Assembly: GCA_043228905.1 (NCBI GenBank)
Contig: JBHGNT010000008.1
Coordinates: forward strand, 15,500,001 to 15,564,000
Direction: 5' to 3'
Origin: Azolla caroliniana
Taxonomy: Eukaryota > Polypodiophyta
DNA: 64,000 bases
Shown one piece after another: positions 22,197 through 33,896 of this stretch. Each line of letters opens with the position of its first letter. Within the stretch, counting starts at the first letter, position 1. Position numbers and translations under genes: made by a program. A model generated the notes under the pieces. The model did not search any database, had not been told where the DNA came from, and worked only from the letters and a program-made list of their open reading frames with translations.

Positions 22197-23128
22197 TGAA
22201 AAGAATTATGTGTGTAAGCGTAGACAACTAGCTCGCCCGGATAACAACAAAAAATTACAGACAAATAGAGATGGAGGTTTAATGGAAACCTTAAACACAC
22301 ATACATGGGAGAGATAGAGAGAGCAGAACACAATTTCAAAATAATAACACTCTGTACATACAAATGTCCTACAGAACACTTTTTATACAAGTCCTTAAAG
22401 GACGGGTAGAAGTACTAAGATGTACTTCAATGCTCATATGAGCGATTGACACAAACTCCAAGGAATATGCCTACGTACTAGGCTCGGGCCGTAGGCCTCC
22501 AACGGCCTACCGGTTCACACTATTCCGGACTACGATCTGGTTCCTCTTCCTTCGACCCGTCCGGTTCCACACATCTCTACCTTCTCGGTAGGATTGTATG
22601 CTCCCTTGGCCCAAGTTAGCTCCCTCGTTGTCGCGACTCTGGTGCTTCTTGACCTGCCAGCTCCTTCGTGTCGGTGTTGACTTTCATTGCCCTCTCGATC
22701 GCTTGGCCAATCGATTTGGCTCCTCCAAATCGAATATTTTGATTGAATCGGTTGCTTCCAATTCTCTTTGACTCTTGGTTGAATCAGTTGTCTCCAATTC
22801 GTTCCCACTCTTGTCTGAGTTGGCTGTTTCCAACTCATCCTCAATCTTCAGACCCTTCACGACATTAGACCACGTTTTTGTCTTGGTCTTCTCAGTCTTC
22901 TTGTCTTTACCTCCTTTTTCGGTTCATTTTCGCTACGGCTTCCCTTTGTGGTCATTGCCACTGTGTCTAACAAGTCTCCACTTGTCTATCCTATCTACAT
23001 GTGTCCATCCGTCCTCAGCTTCTTCGGCCGATCCGAACTTTCCGACTTCTCCATTCGGTCCGAAATCGAACACGTCATCCGATTAAGTTTTCCGGACATC
23101 ATCATCTCTCTCCTACTTTTTGGCTTCA
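22197..23128 (-). mobile_element. 3' LTR of Copia-2
   Basis: Plus-strand ends TGAAAAG...GGCTTCA (TGAA...TTCA inverted ends). It is followed at 23,129-23,143 by a polypurine tract (minus strand CTTGAGGGGGAGAGG) and then Copia RNase H. The left ~345 bp align with the LTR split between 33,386-33,462 and 39,631-39,998; the rest differs. Confidence 0.75.
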
Positions 23129-23524
23129 CCTCTCCCCCTCAAGTTCGGCATATCGAGGCGTTGGACACCTAGCAAGCCCAAAAATTGTTGCAACTTGTCC
23201 AGGCCGAGAGGTTTGGTGAAGATGTCGGTAGTTTGCCGATCCGTCGGAACATACACTAGTTCGACTTCACTGGGGAGGACTCACTCTTGGACAAAATGGT
23301 AATGCAATTCAATGTGCTTTGTCCGGCCGTGAAAGATGGAGTTCTTTGCTAGTTGGATGGTGTTGAGGTTGTCGCAATATAGTGTCATCGAATCGGACAC
23401 TCCACCTACTGATTCTTTAATAACCATTTAAGCCAAATGGCTTCACATGTTGCGATAGTTGATCCGCGGTACTCGGCCTCGGTGCTCAACTGTCCAACTG
23501 TCGGATGGTTCTTGCTGCTCTAGG
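23129..23524 (-). pseudogene. Copia-2 RNase H C-terminal part and polypurine tract
   Basis: Minus-strand frames contain QLSTEAEYRGS, ATCEAIWLKWLLKNQ and, nearer the LTR, VPTDRQTTDIFTKPLG-DKLQQFLGLLGV, the usual C-terminal blocks of Copia RNase H. At ~23,524 Copia stops abruptly and Ty3-2 begins. The missing RT (YVDD) part of Copia is not seen again before 29,988. Confidence 0.8.
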
Positions 23525-25296
23525 CGATCGCGACACTCCCAAGTGCAAAAGCAAATACGGACCAAGTGTTGCTTGAAGAGGACAAGACTTTGTACTTCTT
23601 GAAGGCCGTGGACATAAAGGATAGACGGGAGTTGGGGACTCTTCTCGAAGATGATACCCAAGCAAATGGGCTCGTAGCGGACTGGATCGCGGTGAAGCGG
23701 GCATGCAATAGGCTCGACAAGCGTCGCCAATGGGTTGATGACACCGACTTGACGGGATCGACTACCACGGAGAAAGCAAGACCGGTGAAAGTAGCTGAGC
23801 TGCCAAGACAAAGTAACGTGGAAGAAAAGAAGATTGACGACGACATCATTGAAGAGCTAGCGAAGAAGTTCGAGAAGGTCACGCTAGCCAACATGATTCG
23901 TCGGGGCCCTAAAGGAAAAGAACCCTTTAGATGTGTGTGGTGCGATAGCATGGACCACATGAGAAGGGATTGTGCGAGCCTTCAAGAGGCGATTCGACAA
24001 AATATCGTATACATAGAGGACAACATGATCTGCTCAAGCGAGACTAGAAGACCCCTACGGGTGAATTTCGGAAGAGGAGGAATGAAGAAATCTATGGAGG
24101 TATGCCGATGCGAATCATGTGGATGCGATGCACTATGCTGCGTCGGCCGGAATAAGAGTCGGGAAAGACAAGACTAAAGCTGCTAGAGCGGGAGCAAAGT
24201 TTTGGACTTCCGTTCTCGAATATGAGAAGAAGGGAAAAGTCACATCGAACGAGGTAGAGCTTGCGGACCGAAGCGTGCAAAGCATAACCGGGTGGTCGGA
24301 TCCGGTGGACGACAACACCATACTTGCAGAGGTGATGTGCGACAACCACGAGGTGTTCGTCGAAGAAAATAGAAAGAGAATAGAAGAGCAAGGCCCATCT
24401 AAAAGACATGAAACAAGGAATGCGAAAAAGAAGGACGCTGCGGAGACGAGTCGACCTTTACAATCGGAGGAAGCGAAAAAGGGGAGCCGAGCATACGAGT
24501 TGAAGAAACGGTGCGGCCCGTGAAGGTTGGTGTCGAAGACCCCGCTCGGAGGACAAGGACTATACCTACCTATAAGCTAAGGTCGGACATAGAGCAGACG
24601 ACGGACCTAAAGAAGATTCTCGAAGAACGAGTTCTTGATAGCCACGTAACTTTGTCCTTGAGGGAATTCCTTGGCATTACGAAGAAGGAGTTCCATGACA
24701 CGATCGTGGACCTTGTAAAGAGAAAGAGACAACAATCGGACGAGGAAGAAGAGAAGCCGCAAAAAGCAAAAACGAATGCCATAACGATGGCAAGAGACGA
24801 AATCGATGAAGATATGGTAGACAGCCACTACACTCGACCTCATTGGGCACGAGCGACAACGGAGACGCCGGTGAAGATCGGGGAGAAGAAAGAGACCGTG
24901 GTAGCCTTGATCGACCACGGCTCGGAGATCAACCTCATGTCAACCGACTTCTACAAAAAAGGAAGATGGCCAATCAATACAAACCACGGATGGAAGATTC
25001 GCGCAGCAACAAAGTCTACGGAGGATTTGTACGGAGCTTGTCCCAATGTCAAAGTCACGATCGGGGATGTGGAGATGGATCAACACTTCTTCGTACAAGA
25101 ATCGGCATCGCATCCTGTCATCCTAGGGCAACCTTATATCACATCATCTCGGATGGAGACCAAAGTGTTCGATAATGGAGCAGCCTTTGCACGAATAAAG
25201 AGTCTTAACAACCAAAGATCGGTCCAATTCCTAACGGTGCGAGCCAATCATGAAAGGAATCGAGATAGTCTCGGAGGCGAATCCTCGGATTTTTAG
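23525..25296 (+). pseudogene. Ty3-2 gag and protease, 5' truncated and frameshifted
   Basis: Open from the Copia junction without a start codon, so the element lacks its 5' LTR, primer site and Gag N terminus. Gag fragment with a single CCHC-like knuckle (CVWCDSMDHMRRDC, ~23,935-23,975), then two frame changes (near 24,110 and 24,510). The protease motif is VALIDHGSEINLMS (~24,902-24,945), where DHGS replaces the usual D-S/T-G. A GQPY block (HPVILGQPYI) follows, as in retroviral-type proteases. It stops at TAG 25,294. Confidence 0.75.
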
Positions 25297-25319
25297 AGCG
25301 GAATATTGAAGCATGGGGC

Positions 25320-28300
25320 ATGAATAGTCCGAGCAATCACAAGACCCCACAAGAAAGAAGAGTGCGTGGATTGCAAGGAGAAGCAACATGTGTCACACCT
25401 AGTGGCGCATGTAAACTAGTACTACCCAACAATAAGCACAAGCGCCGGATACAAGAATTCGAGAAGATGCTGAAAGAAGAGAACATAATAGAAGAAGGAG
25501 AGTTCGTGACTCATATTATGGAAGAAGCCTCATTTAACGACACCATCGGCGAAATCGAGGACGTCGTGGACTTGAGCTATCTTCACAACCAACGCGTGAT
25601 TTCGGTTAACTCCATCAACATGTACGCTATCATCGATGAATACCATCGTGGCATCTCGATGAAGGAAGCTGACATCAACACGAAATATAAAACGGTGGAT
25701 AAGAAGATCAAGCCAGTTGCGGTTCCGCTACCGGAAGATAGCTGGCAAAAGATGAAGGAAGTCGCTAACGATCCAAGCTTAAGAGATCCGAAGAAGATAG
25801 GTCATGTCTTCACCAAAGAGACGAAGGGGAAGCTACGAGTTGGAAAGGAGGATTTCCTTCTCCCTGAAGAGGACCGAATGTTTCGCGATATGCTTGAGAG
25901 ACATGGGAAGGCTTTCGCATTCTTCCCACGAGAAATCGGATGCGCCGACCCAAAGGTTATAGAGCCGATGGTGATCTTCACGGTGCCTCATGTGCCTTGG
26001 AACTTGAAACCGATACCGGTTCCGAGAGCACACCTTCCGAAGCTGATCGAGCTCTTAAAGGAGAAGGTGAGTATGGGAATTCTAGAACTGTCGAATGCTC
26101 CTTATTCCAATAGGTGGTTCACGGTGCCGAAGAAGAATGGATCATTGCGATTCATCCAAGATCTTCAACCCGTCAACAAGGTGACAATTCGAAATGCCGG
26201 AATCGGTCCGAGCGTGGATGAATTTGCCGAAGCGTTTGCAGGCCAGTCCATCTACTCCATTGGCGATCTCTACTCCGGATATGACCAATTCCAATTCGCG
26301 ATCGACAGTCGGGACATTACAACCATGAGGACTCCGATCGGGCTTGTGCGGATGTGTACCTTACCCCAAGGCGCAACGAACTTGGTGGCTCATATGGTGA
26401 ATGCCATGAATAAAGTCTTGAAGGATTGCATTCCGGACATCACGATGCCATTCTTGGATGATATTCCGATAAAAGGATGTTCGGATGAGGAGAAAGATGA
26501 ATCGAAAGATAAGGAAGGTTGTAGAAAGTTCGTTGCGGATCATATGAAAGATTGCGAGAAGGTGCTTCAAAGGCTCGAAGATGCGAATTTGACATTTTCG
26601 GGAGAAAAATCTGCATTCGGGCAACCAGAGATCTTAGTGGTAGGTCACTTGTGTGGAGCATACGGCCGGAAGCCCTCGCCATCCAAAGTGAACGCAATCC
26701 AAGACATGAAAGAAGAATGCGAAAACCAAACGGAGGTTTGAAGGTTCCTTGGAGCATGCGTGTTTTATCATATATGGATTCCTCACTACGCTCATGTCGC
26801 CGAACCGTTATATGGACTACCAAAGAAAAGAATAAAGTTCGAATGGCGAGACGAGCACACAAAGGCGATGCAAAGATTAAAGAAACTGCTTCTTGAAGCT
26901 CCGGCACTAAGGAAGGCCGACTATGTCGAAGGGAAACCAATTTACGTGATCGTAGATACGAGCCCAATTGGAATCGGGTGAGTCATCAATCAAGAAGGTG
27001 AAGATAATGCGCGATATGCCGTCCGGTTCGGAGCAAAGGTTCTCAACGAACAGCAACAAAGATATGCCCAAGTCAAGCGGGAACTTTGGGATATTGTGTC
27101 GGCAGTGAAGACGGACAAAGATTACCTGATCGGGTCGGAAGTGATAATAGAGATAGATTGTCTCCCAATTCTCGGAATGGTCTCGGGATGTGCGATCCCA
27201 GATCTTGCTATGCTAAGGTGGATCGCCTACATCAAGTCTTTAAACCTAGAGATCCGTCACATTGCAGGGAAGAAGAACGCCATGGCTGACATGCTGTCGA
27301 GGGCAAGATCTTCAAATGGAAGTAACATGGTTTCGGAAGATGAAGATGTCGCCCTCAACTTCTTCAAGATGGCTCGATTTTCGGCGGAAGACCAGGACAC
27401 GCAAACCCTCCACGCCGTCAACGAGAACGAGTACGAAGGAGAGTGGTTACTCATCGGTAGATTCCTAAGAACATTGGCGACAGATGCTTCGTTGACAAAG
27501 GAGGAGGCCCTATGAATCTGAAAGAAACCTTACCGATACTTCTTGAAGGGAGGATTCCTTTGGCGACATCCAAAAAGAAGGACAGGAATACCACGTCGAG
27601 TGGTGGTAAAGAAAGAAGAGCAAGAGACGCTGATGACCGAATTCCACGAGAGTGCTTGGGCAGGTCATAGAGGAACATGGGCGACGTTCGAAAAGTTGAA
27701 GGAGAAGTGCTGGTGGCCAAGCATGTACAAAGATGTACTCCATTTTGTGTCCACATGCGAAACTTGCCAAGTATATTCAAATATACGTCATCGTGATGAG
27801 TTAAAGCCGACATACCCACTCACCATACACTTCAAATGGATGGTGGATCTGGTCTCGATGCCAATGGGAGTGGGACAAATGAAGTACTTAGCGCTGGCAA
27901 GGGAAGACTTGACAAATCAAGTGGACGGACGAGCCTTGACAAATAAGATGACTTCAGCCGTTTGCAAATTTCTACTTGAAGATGTTGTTTGCCGATATGG
28001 ATGTGTAGGGAAGATAGTGGCCGACCGAGGGGAGTTGGACGCGCACGAAGCAACGGAGCTCTTCGAAAGACTAAGAGTGAAGGTCTCCCTCACGACTGCC
28101 TACAATCCGGAAGCAAATGGGAAGATCGAGCGAGGGCATGGACCTATCGTTAAAGCCATCGTACGGGCATGCAACGGTCGAGTCGGGAATTGGCCACGAC
28201 TATTACCCTATGCCTTGTGGTCCGGTAGAACGACACATAGCTTTGTGACAGGGTATATGCTGACGGAGCTTATGTATGGACAAAAGCCGATTATGCCCAT

Positions 28301-28781
28301 CGAAAGGACGATCGCCTCATGGGTAGCGATACCGTGGGAGAACGAGATGAGCCAAGAAGAGTTATTAGCGGCGCGGATAAGGAAACTTGAAAGAAGACCT
28401 GAAGATTTAGAAAAAGCGTGAAAGATGATGAAGGCAGCCCGAGTAAAGAACAAGGTTCGGTTCGACAACACGCATCGACTTCATCCCAAGAAGATTGAAG
28501 AAGGGGATTGGGTTTTGGTTTACGACAGCACTCTTGACAATCAACACAGTACAACAAGGAAGTTCGCAAGAAGATGGTTCGGGCCGTATGTGGTGACAAG
28601 TGCCAACGATAATGCCACATACCACCTTGTGGAATTAGACGGATCAAGGTTAGCCGTACCCATTGCGGGAAAAAGAGTAAAGATTTTCAAGAAAAGACAA
28701 GACAAGGATCCTGACCTTGATTACCTCGACGATGAACATAACAGGGCGAATGAAAATGAAGACATGGAGGAATCTAATTGA
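25320..28781 (+). pseudogene. Ty3-2 reverse transcriptase, RNase H and integrase, broken only by TGA stops
   Basis: One reading frame runs the whole length, interrupted by TGA at 26,739, 26,979, 27,513, 27,519 and 28,419. RT: VPKKNGSLRFIQDLQPVN, SIGDLYSGYDQF, RMCTLPQGATN and FLDD active site (MPFLDDIPIKG, ~26,445). RNase H: IVDTSPIGIG and HIAGKKNAMADMLSR. Integrase: HHCC zinc finger (HESAWAGHRG...CETCQ), core with VDLVSMP, VADRGELDAHEA and NGKIERGH, then GPYVV near 28,580. The FIQDLQPVNKVTIRNAG type of RT is a divergent Ty3 lineage, neither Tat-like nor chromoviral; I cannot name it with certainty. No chromodomain follows. Confidence 0.85.
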
Positions 28782-28840
28782 TCATCATAGCCGAAATCTC
28801 ACTTTCTCTCTTCTTGGCACGTACCGGAGGACGTGCGGTT

Positions 28841-28853
28841 TGGTGGGGGTGGA
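28841..28853 (+). promoter_or_regulatory. polypurine tract of Ty3-2
   Basis: TGGTGGGGGTGGA immediately before the TG of the 3' LTR. Confidence 0.65.
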
Positions 28854-29987
28854 TGTCGTGAAGATTTTCGGCAGTAGTGTGAAAATCCCATAAAACGTAC
28901 GAAATCGAGTATGAATCACATAGTACAATAATTGTGAAGATAACATTTTAAATAAATTTAATATCTAAGTACAAAATGATGGAGGTTTCGAATGCACTTT
29001 ATTACACGAGAAACGGACAACTAAATATCAAGATATGAGGGTATAAAGTTTGTGAAAGGAAAAGAGAAAATTGTGAGATATCCCACATAGGCACGACAAA
29101 TACGGCTCTCATCATATATAAGGTGGAGCAAAAGATATTATCTTTGTGTCTATGTGTGGAGCATAGAGAGTTCAAGGTAACTTGAACTAAGAGTGGAGGT
29201 GGGCTAGCTACTCGTAAAGGGTTTTGGCCAACCAAAACCGGACCGGCAATCCGGCGACATCCGGCGCCAGTGAGACATCAGCATCTGACGGCAATCCGGC
29301 ATCCGGCGACGGCACCGGCATCCGGTAACAGACGGCATCCGGCGAGGCACCGATAACTGACGGCATCCGGCGACGCACCGGTAACCGACGACATCTGACA
29401 AACCGACGTCCGGCGACTAGATAAATAAATATATAAATATATATACATATATACATATACAAGGAGGGCAAGGAAGGATTGGAACCTTGTACCTCCAAGT
29501 TAGGAATCAATTGGCTTACCATTAAGCCATGCTATTTAGTTGAAAGTATATTTCTATCATTGTACTTTTACATGTAAATTCTCATACATGAGAGCTAAAA
29601 TGAGTGACATGGTTATCATGCACCACATGTAATACATAAGCGCCAAATGGCAAACATGCAATTTATGCATGTCTTGTACCCTCACATACATTATATGCAT
29701 GAGAGCATCTATAAAAGAAGGAAGGGGGAGGAGAAAAAACATGGTTTTTTTTTATTATGAAATTAAGAAGAAGAAATTCATTATCAAATTGATGGTGTAA
29801 CTTGTTTCTTAAATCCAAAGATAAAACTTCAATCAATCTTTCTCAATCGTTTAATCTCAACTTCTCTCTTTCCCAATCTATCATAAGTACTTTCTCGCCA
29901 AAGCTTGTATCGACTTTGAATCCTTCTGGTCCAGAACCCCGGCGGTTCCGCCTCACAATCCGCGTGTAGTGACGGATCTTCACGACA
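28854..29987 (+). mobile_element. 3' LTR of Ty3-2
   Basis: 1,134 bp with inverted ends TGTCGTGAAGAT...GATCTTCACGACA. TATA-like CATATATAAGG near 29,112. It contains a stretch of imperfect CATCCGGCGAC repeats (29,240-29,415) and a tRNA-like module (29,476-29,529). Copia-2 RT resumes directly after it. The 5' LTR is missing, so LTR divergence cannot be measured. Confidence 0.75.
29476..29529 (-). other. tRNA-like A-box/B-box module in the Ty3-2 LTR
   Basis: On the minus strand TGGCTTAATGGTAAGCC (29,529-29,513, like a D arm / box A) lies 43 nt before GGTTCCAATCC (29,486-29,476, like box B), the spacing of a real tRNA. AAGG/CCTT can pair around the T-loop-like TTCCAAT. No complete cloverleaf was found. 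Confidence 0.5.
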
Positions 29988-30660
29988 CCGCGAGTTCAAA
30001 ATTGACACGGTCGATTTCTATGAAGTCACATAGAGCAAAATGCTTACCAGCCCGTTCTAGCCCTGCCTACCGGATGAAGAGTGAAAAGTCCAATTTGGAC
30101 AATGCAAACTCCATTCAACGTTGTCTCTGCGTGATCTTTGTGTTCCAAGCACATGGGGCATGCTTGATTACGTATACAGACTTCTTGAGTCGGCAAACAA
30201 TCGACGTGTTCATTCTGGACTGAAATCCGGGGGCCGAACCATATATAACTATTCCTCAAGGTCACCTTGCAGTAACGCATTTTTCACATCCATCGGGTGT
30301 AAGAGTCACCCCTTCGCCATTGCCACTGCAAGCAAGAGACAACTGATTTTCATCTTCTCTACCGACGTAAAGGTCTCCTCATAATCGATTCTGTGCTACT
30401 GCGCATAGCCTTTGGCCACCAGACGGGCCTTGTACCAATTGATGGAGCCGTCGACATTGTATTTGACTTTATACACCCATTGACAACCGATCAGCTTCAT
30501 TCCTTTTGGTACATTGACCAAGTCCCATGTCTCATTTTCCATGAGCACGTGCATCTCTTCCTCCATGGCCTTTTGCCAGTTCGGATCCTTAGTTGCTTTG
30601 GCGTAGATCTCCTGGCCCACGCACGACTGCCACCTTCACCATGTACGCATAATGATGCGC
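29988..30660 (-). pseudogene. Copia-2 reverse transcriptase fragment
   Basis: Minus strand. From right: MEEEMHVLMENETWDLVN, GCQWVYKVKYNVDGS, KARLVAKGYAQ, IDYEETFT, LHPMDVKNALLQG, then CRLKKSVYVIKHAP with stops, ending at the Ty3-2 LTR. The YVDD half of RT is not present on this side. CCGCG at 29,988-29,992 would be the Ty3-2 TSD, but its partner was lost with the Ty3-2 5' end. Confidence 0.8.
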
Positions 30661-32414
30661 CATAGACTCATTATATTCGTATCGAACTATGGGGTGCTTT
30701 TGACGGGTGGATCGGTGCAACTTCTGGTTCACCAATTTCGTGGCCCTCTTGGCTGACTCAGACTTCTCTTCAGAAGATTCAGCTTTGTTCTTTTCGTAGT
30801 CGGATTCGCTCCGATCTGTCTCTTTCCTGCCTGTGTCGTACTCCGACATCTTCTTCTTGGCTTTCTCTTTACATGTGAACCGTCTCCTCGGTTCCTTGCA
30901 CGGGGAGAGCATGGCCGAGTCTTCAGTACTCATTGACTCGTCATCCGGTTGACCGCTTCGGGTCAACCAGTTCGGAGTCAGTCCACTGATCCGGAGGGAA
31001 GTCACACTATTCGGGAGTTTGGATTCCGCTATGCTTCCCTCTGTTCTGGAATCCATTGCTTAGGCCACACACTTGGCTTGCGTTCGGGTGATGAGAAGTA
31101 CCAAGATGCGGATTTGTCGAAAACGACATCACGACTAACTCAAACTTGCTTCAACCGGGGGTTGTAGCACTTGTAACCCTTCTGCTCGTCGGAGTAGCCA
31201 ACCAAGATACACTTCTTGGCTTTGGCATCTAGCTTCTTTTGCTTCTAATCCGGCATATGCATATATGCAATACGGCCGAATACCCAAAGGTGTGCTAAAT
31301 TCGGCTTCCACTCGAAATACAGTTCTTGCAGTGACATCGTGTCCCTGAGGCAGGTATCCAATTCTAAATGTAGACGGTTGTCCGAATTGCTTCGGCTCAT
31401 TAAAACTTGGACATGCTCTTCTCTTCCAGCATCGCCCTTGCCGCTTCTACTAACATCCGATTCCGATGTTCGGCCACGCCGTTTTGCTCTGGCGTGTACT
31501 TGTAGGAGAACTCTCAGCGAATTCCCTTGGTTTGCAGATAACTACTAAACTGCCGAAAAAGTACTCTTCTATGCCATCCGATCTCAAACACTTGATCTTC
31601 CTTCCGGTTTCTCGTTCTACATGATTCTTCAAGTTCCAGAAGCACGAGAAGACTTTGATCTTCTTCTTGATTAAGTAGATCCAGGTGTGACAGCTGAAAT
31701 CCTGTGTGAAGGAGAAGAAATATCGACTCTCGCGGTGCTCAAATTTTGTGTCGGTCCCCACACATTCGAATGGATAAGATCGAGTCGATTCTGGCTCTGA
31801 TTCTTTTCATTGGGGGATGGAAGCCTATGTTGCTTCCCGAGCTTGCAAGCTTCACATATTTGACCTTTCCGGCCACTAAACTTCGGTAGTTCAGAAACAA
31901 CATGTTTCGATTGCATCTCTTGAAGCTTCTGGAAGTTTATGTGTGTGATCCGCTTGTGCCACAAGTCAATGTCCGACTCTTCCTTCCACCCTTTCAAAAA
32001 CATAACGATGCCTACATCATTGGTTTCAAGGATGAACATTCTTCCATCCCAACGCCCTTGTGCGATGATGCGGCCTTCCTCTTGGATGAAGCAACCACAG
32101 TGAGTAAATCGGACATGGATTCTTTGATCCACAATTTGATCGACCGACACCAAGATCTCGGTGATCGGTTGAACATACAAGACATTCTTCATGATTCCCT
32201 TCTGGCCAACATGGCTTAGAGGAACATCCTTGATATGCTCGATGGGATGTAGGGTATCGTCGTCAGTTTTTACCACCCTCGGCTTTTTCGACTTCTCGAT
32301 AATGGAGAACCATTCTTTGTGGTTCGTCATATGGTTGGAAGCTCCGGAGTCCACATACCAAACTTCCTCCGGATTTGAGTCGGATGCAATCATTCTGTTG
32401 GCCTTATTCTTCAT
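30661..32414 (-). pseudogene. Copia-2 protease and integrase
   Basis: From right: linker with KNKANRMIASDS, protease WYVDSGASNHMT (~32,350), GAG-pre-integrase block DLWHKRITHINF with CEACKLGKQHRLPSP (31,830-31,960), integrase core start LDLIHSNVWGP, then a core split by frameshifts (GREIKCLRSDG, SLVVICKP) down to ~31,440, followed by degenerate integrase C-terminal sequence. No intact frame. Confidence 0.8.
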
Positions 32415-33271
32415 TACGAGGGCCGGACGCGAACCAACTCCCTTCGAGGTTCCGGTGTAGTGCGATCGATGACGCCTTTCCGCGTCTTTATGGCTCGGTC
32501 CGGCTTTGTCCGAATCAGCCCTCTTCTTCCAGCACTTGGCTTCTTTGTGGCATTTCTGGCCACAATATCACCAATCCAATGTGGTCTTCCCTTGATGGCT
32601 CTCGGCTTCGCCGCTTTGACTCCTCTTGCATTGCACGCCAATCTGCCTCGACCTCCACGTCTATGGGGCCTATCTTCCTCCGTGTACAACATGTTGTTGT
32701 CGGTGTGCGTGTTCGTTGACACACCCGCGTGGTTCTCCTCTATAAGGAGCATCGACTGTAAGTAGGAAAAGGAAGGCGTATTCTCCCTTGTACATACCGT
32801 CGTCTGGAATGCTCTGAACTTTAATGCCAAACCCCCGAGATAGACCTGCACCATCTCATCTTCCTTGACAATCAAGTTGATAGAGGCAAGTGAGTCACAG
32901 ATGTCTTTAATCTGGGCCGCATAGTCGGCCACTGACATGTCCTTCTACCGGACATTGCGGAGTTGTATCTTATGGGCCATGGTGCTTGCGGCGAAGACCT
33001 TCTTCAGGTTTCCCCAAGTTTCTTTTGGCGACTTGGTGTCCCGGATATGGCTAAGCAGCTGATCACTGACACTGGACGCGGAGCAGTACATAACCTTACT
33101 TGCCGCTTGTTCCCAAGCATGCAAGTGTTTTTGTGCCGCATCAGGTGTTTTATCATTCGCTTCGTCGACATAGCTCAAGTAGCCATGGCCAAGCAGGTAA
33201 TGGTGCATCTTGTACAACCAAGATGCGTAGTTGGATTTGTTGAGCTTTTCCGTTGGGAGTGAGTTAGCCAT
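32415..33271 (-). pseudogene. Copia-2 gag
   Basis: Gag starts at ATG 33,271 (MANSLPTEKLNKSNYASW), 100 bp inside the primer site. It has the usual Copia Gag start (NYASWLYKMHHYLLG), stops at 32,945, and resumes as MSVADYAAQIKDICDSLA with LLIEENH. A damaged CCHC knuckle (YCGQKCHKEAKCW) lies near 32,530-32,570 in another frame. Confidence 0.8.
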
Positions 33272-33373
33272 TCCTCAGTCCATTCTCTCATTTTTGTTTG
33301 TTTCTTTTACCGGAAATTAGGTTTTCGTCTACCTAACGGTTTCTATGTGTAGCACAGGATTTCTAACCCTAGA

Positions 33374-33385
33374 GCTCTGATACCA
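33374..33385 (-). promoter_or_regulatory. initiator-Met tRNA primer site of Copia-2
   Basis: Minus-strand TGGTATCAGAGC, the classical Copia primer site complementary to the 3' end of initiator tRNA-Met, directly beside the LTR end CTTTTCA at 33,386. Confidence 0.9.
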
Positions 33386-33462
33386 TGAAAAGAATTACGT
33401 GCGGAAGCGTAGACAATCGGCTCGTCCGGATAACAATAGAAAGTTACAAACAAATAGAGATG
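33386..33462 (-). mobile_element. 5' LTR of Copia-2, first part
   Basis: 77 bp, matching the start of the LTR at 22,197 (TGAAAAGAATTA-GTG, GCGTAGACAA, CCGGATAACAA). It is cut after CAAATAGAGATG and resumes at 39,631 with ATGGAAGTTT. The uninterrupted LTR at 22,260 reads CAAATAGAGATGGAGGTTT, which shows the intervening 6.2 kb is an insertion. Confidence 0.85.
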
Positions 33463-33507
33463 AACACATTCATGTTAACAAGTGGAAGGATCGCGCATTC
33501 CACTTGT
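33463..33507 (+). repeat. left terminal inverted repeat of DNA element B
   Basis: Aligns with the reverse complement of 39,586-39,630. A second short inverted pair lies just inside (CAAGTGGAAGG, 33,479-33,489, and CATTCCACTTG, 33,497-33,507). Confidence 0.75.
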
Positions 33508-33816
33508 AGAATCTTCTTGAAAATAACCAAATATACCCTCTCTACAAAAATTGGATGCACTAGTATCACATGTTCCACAACTTTATTAGAATTTGCAAAT
33601 ATAAAAATACATGATAGGTCTCCGAGTGGAGAACATTAGAAATTCAAATAAGTTTGGATGTGTTGATAAGTTAATGTAGGCATAATAAAGTTCAACAATG
33701 GTAAAATATCTCACTAATGTGCGACATGACAAACACTAAGTTAAAGACTTATATTATTTTGGTAAGTTTTATAAAAATATGAGGTGTACTTGTAACCATA
33801 CTGTTAATGTTAATGT

Positions 33817-33866
33817 GCGGAAGCGTTTAGACAAAACTGGCTTAGCCGGATAGCGTTTAGACAAAA
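33817..33866 (-). repeat. short LTR-end-like fragment inside DNA element B
   Basis: GTGCGGAAGCGTTTAGACAA with GGCTTAGCCGGATA resembles the Copia-2 LTR end at 33,397-33,432 (GTGCGGAAGCGTAGACAAT, GGCTCGTCCGGATAAC), and part of it is duplicated. It lies exactly where copy B lost the ParB-like part of gene 1. Confidence 0.5.
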
Positions 33867-33896
33867 CCGGCCTAAACCTTTTCTCACCAGTTTGCG

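Noticed and set aside
24570-24918. Minus-strand frames in Ty3-2
   Set aside because: Antisense to the gag-protease region, which has clear family motifs on the plus strand.
25320-28781. Ty3-2 as a functional element using TGA as a sense codon
   Set aside because: The element also lacks its 5' LTR and has frameshifts in gag; deamination explains the TGA codons more simply.
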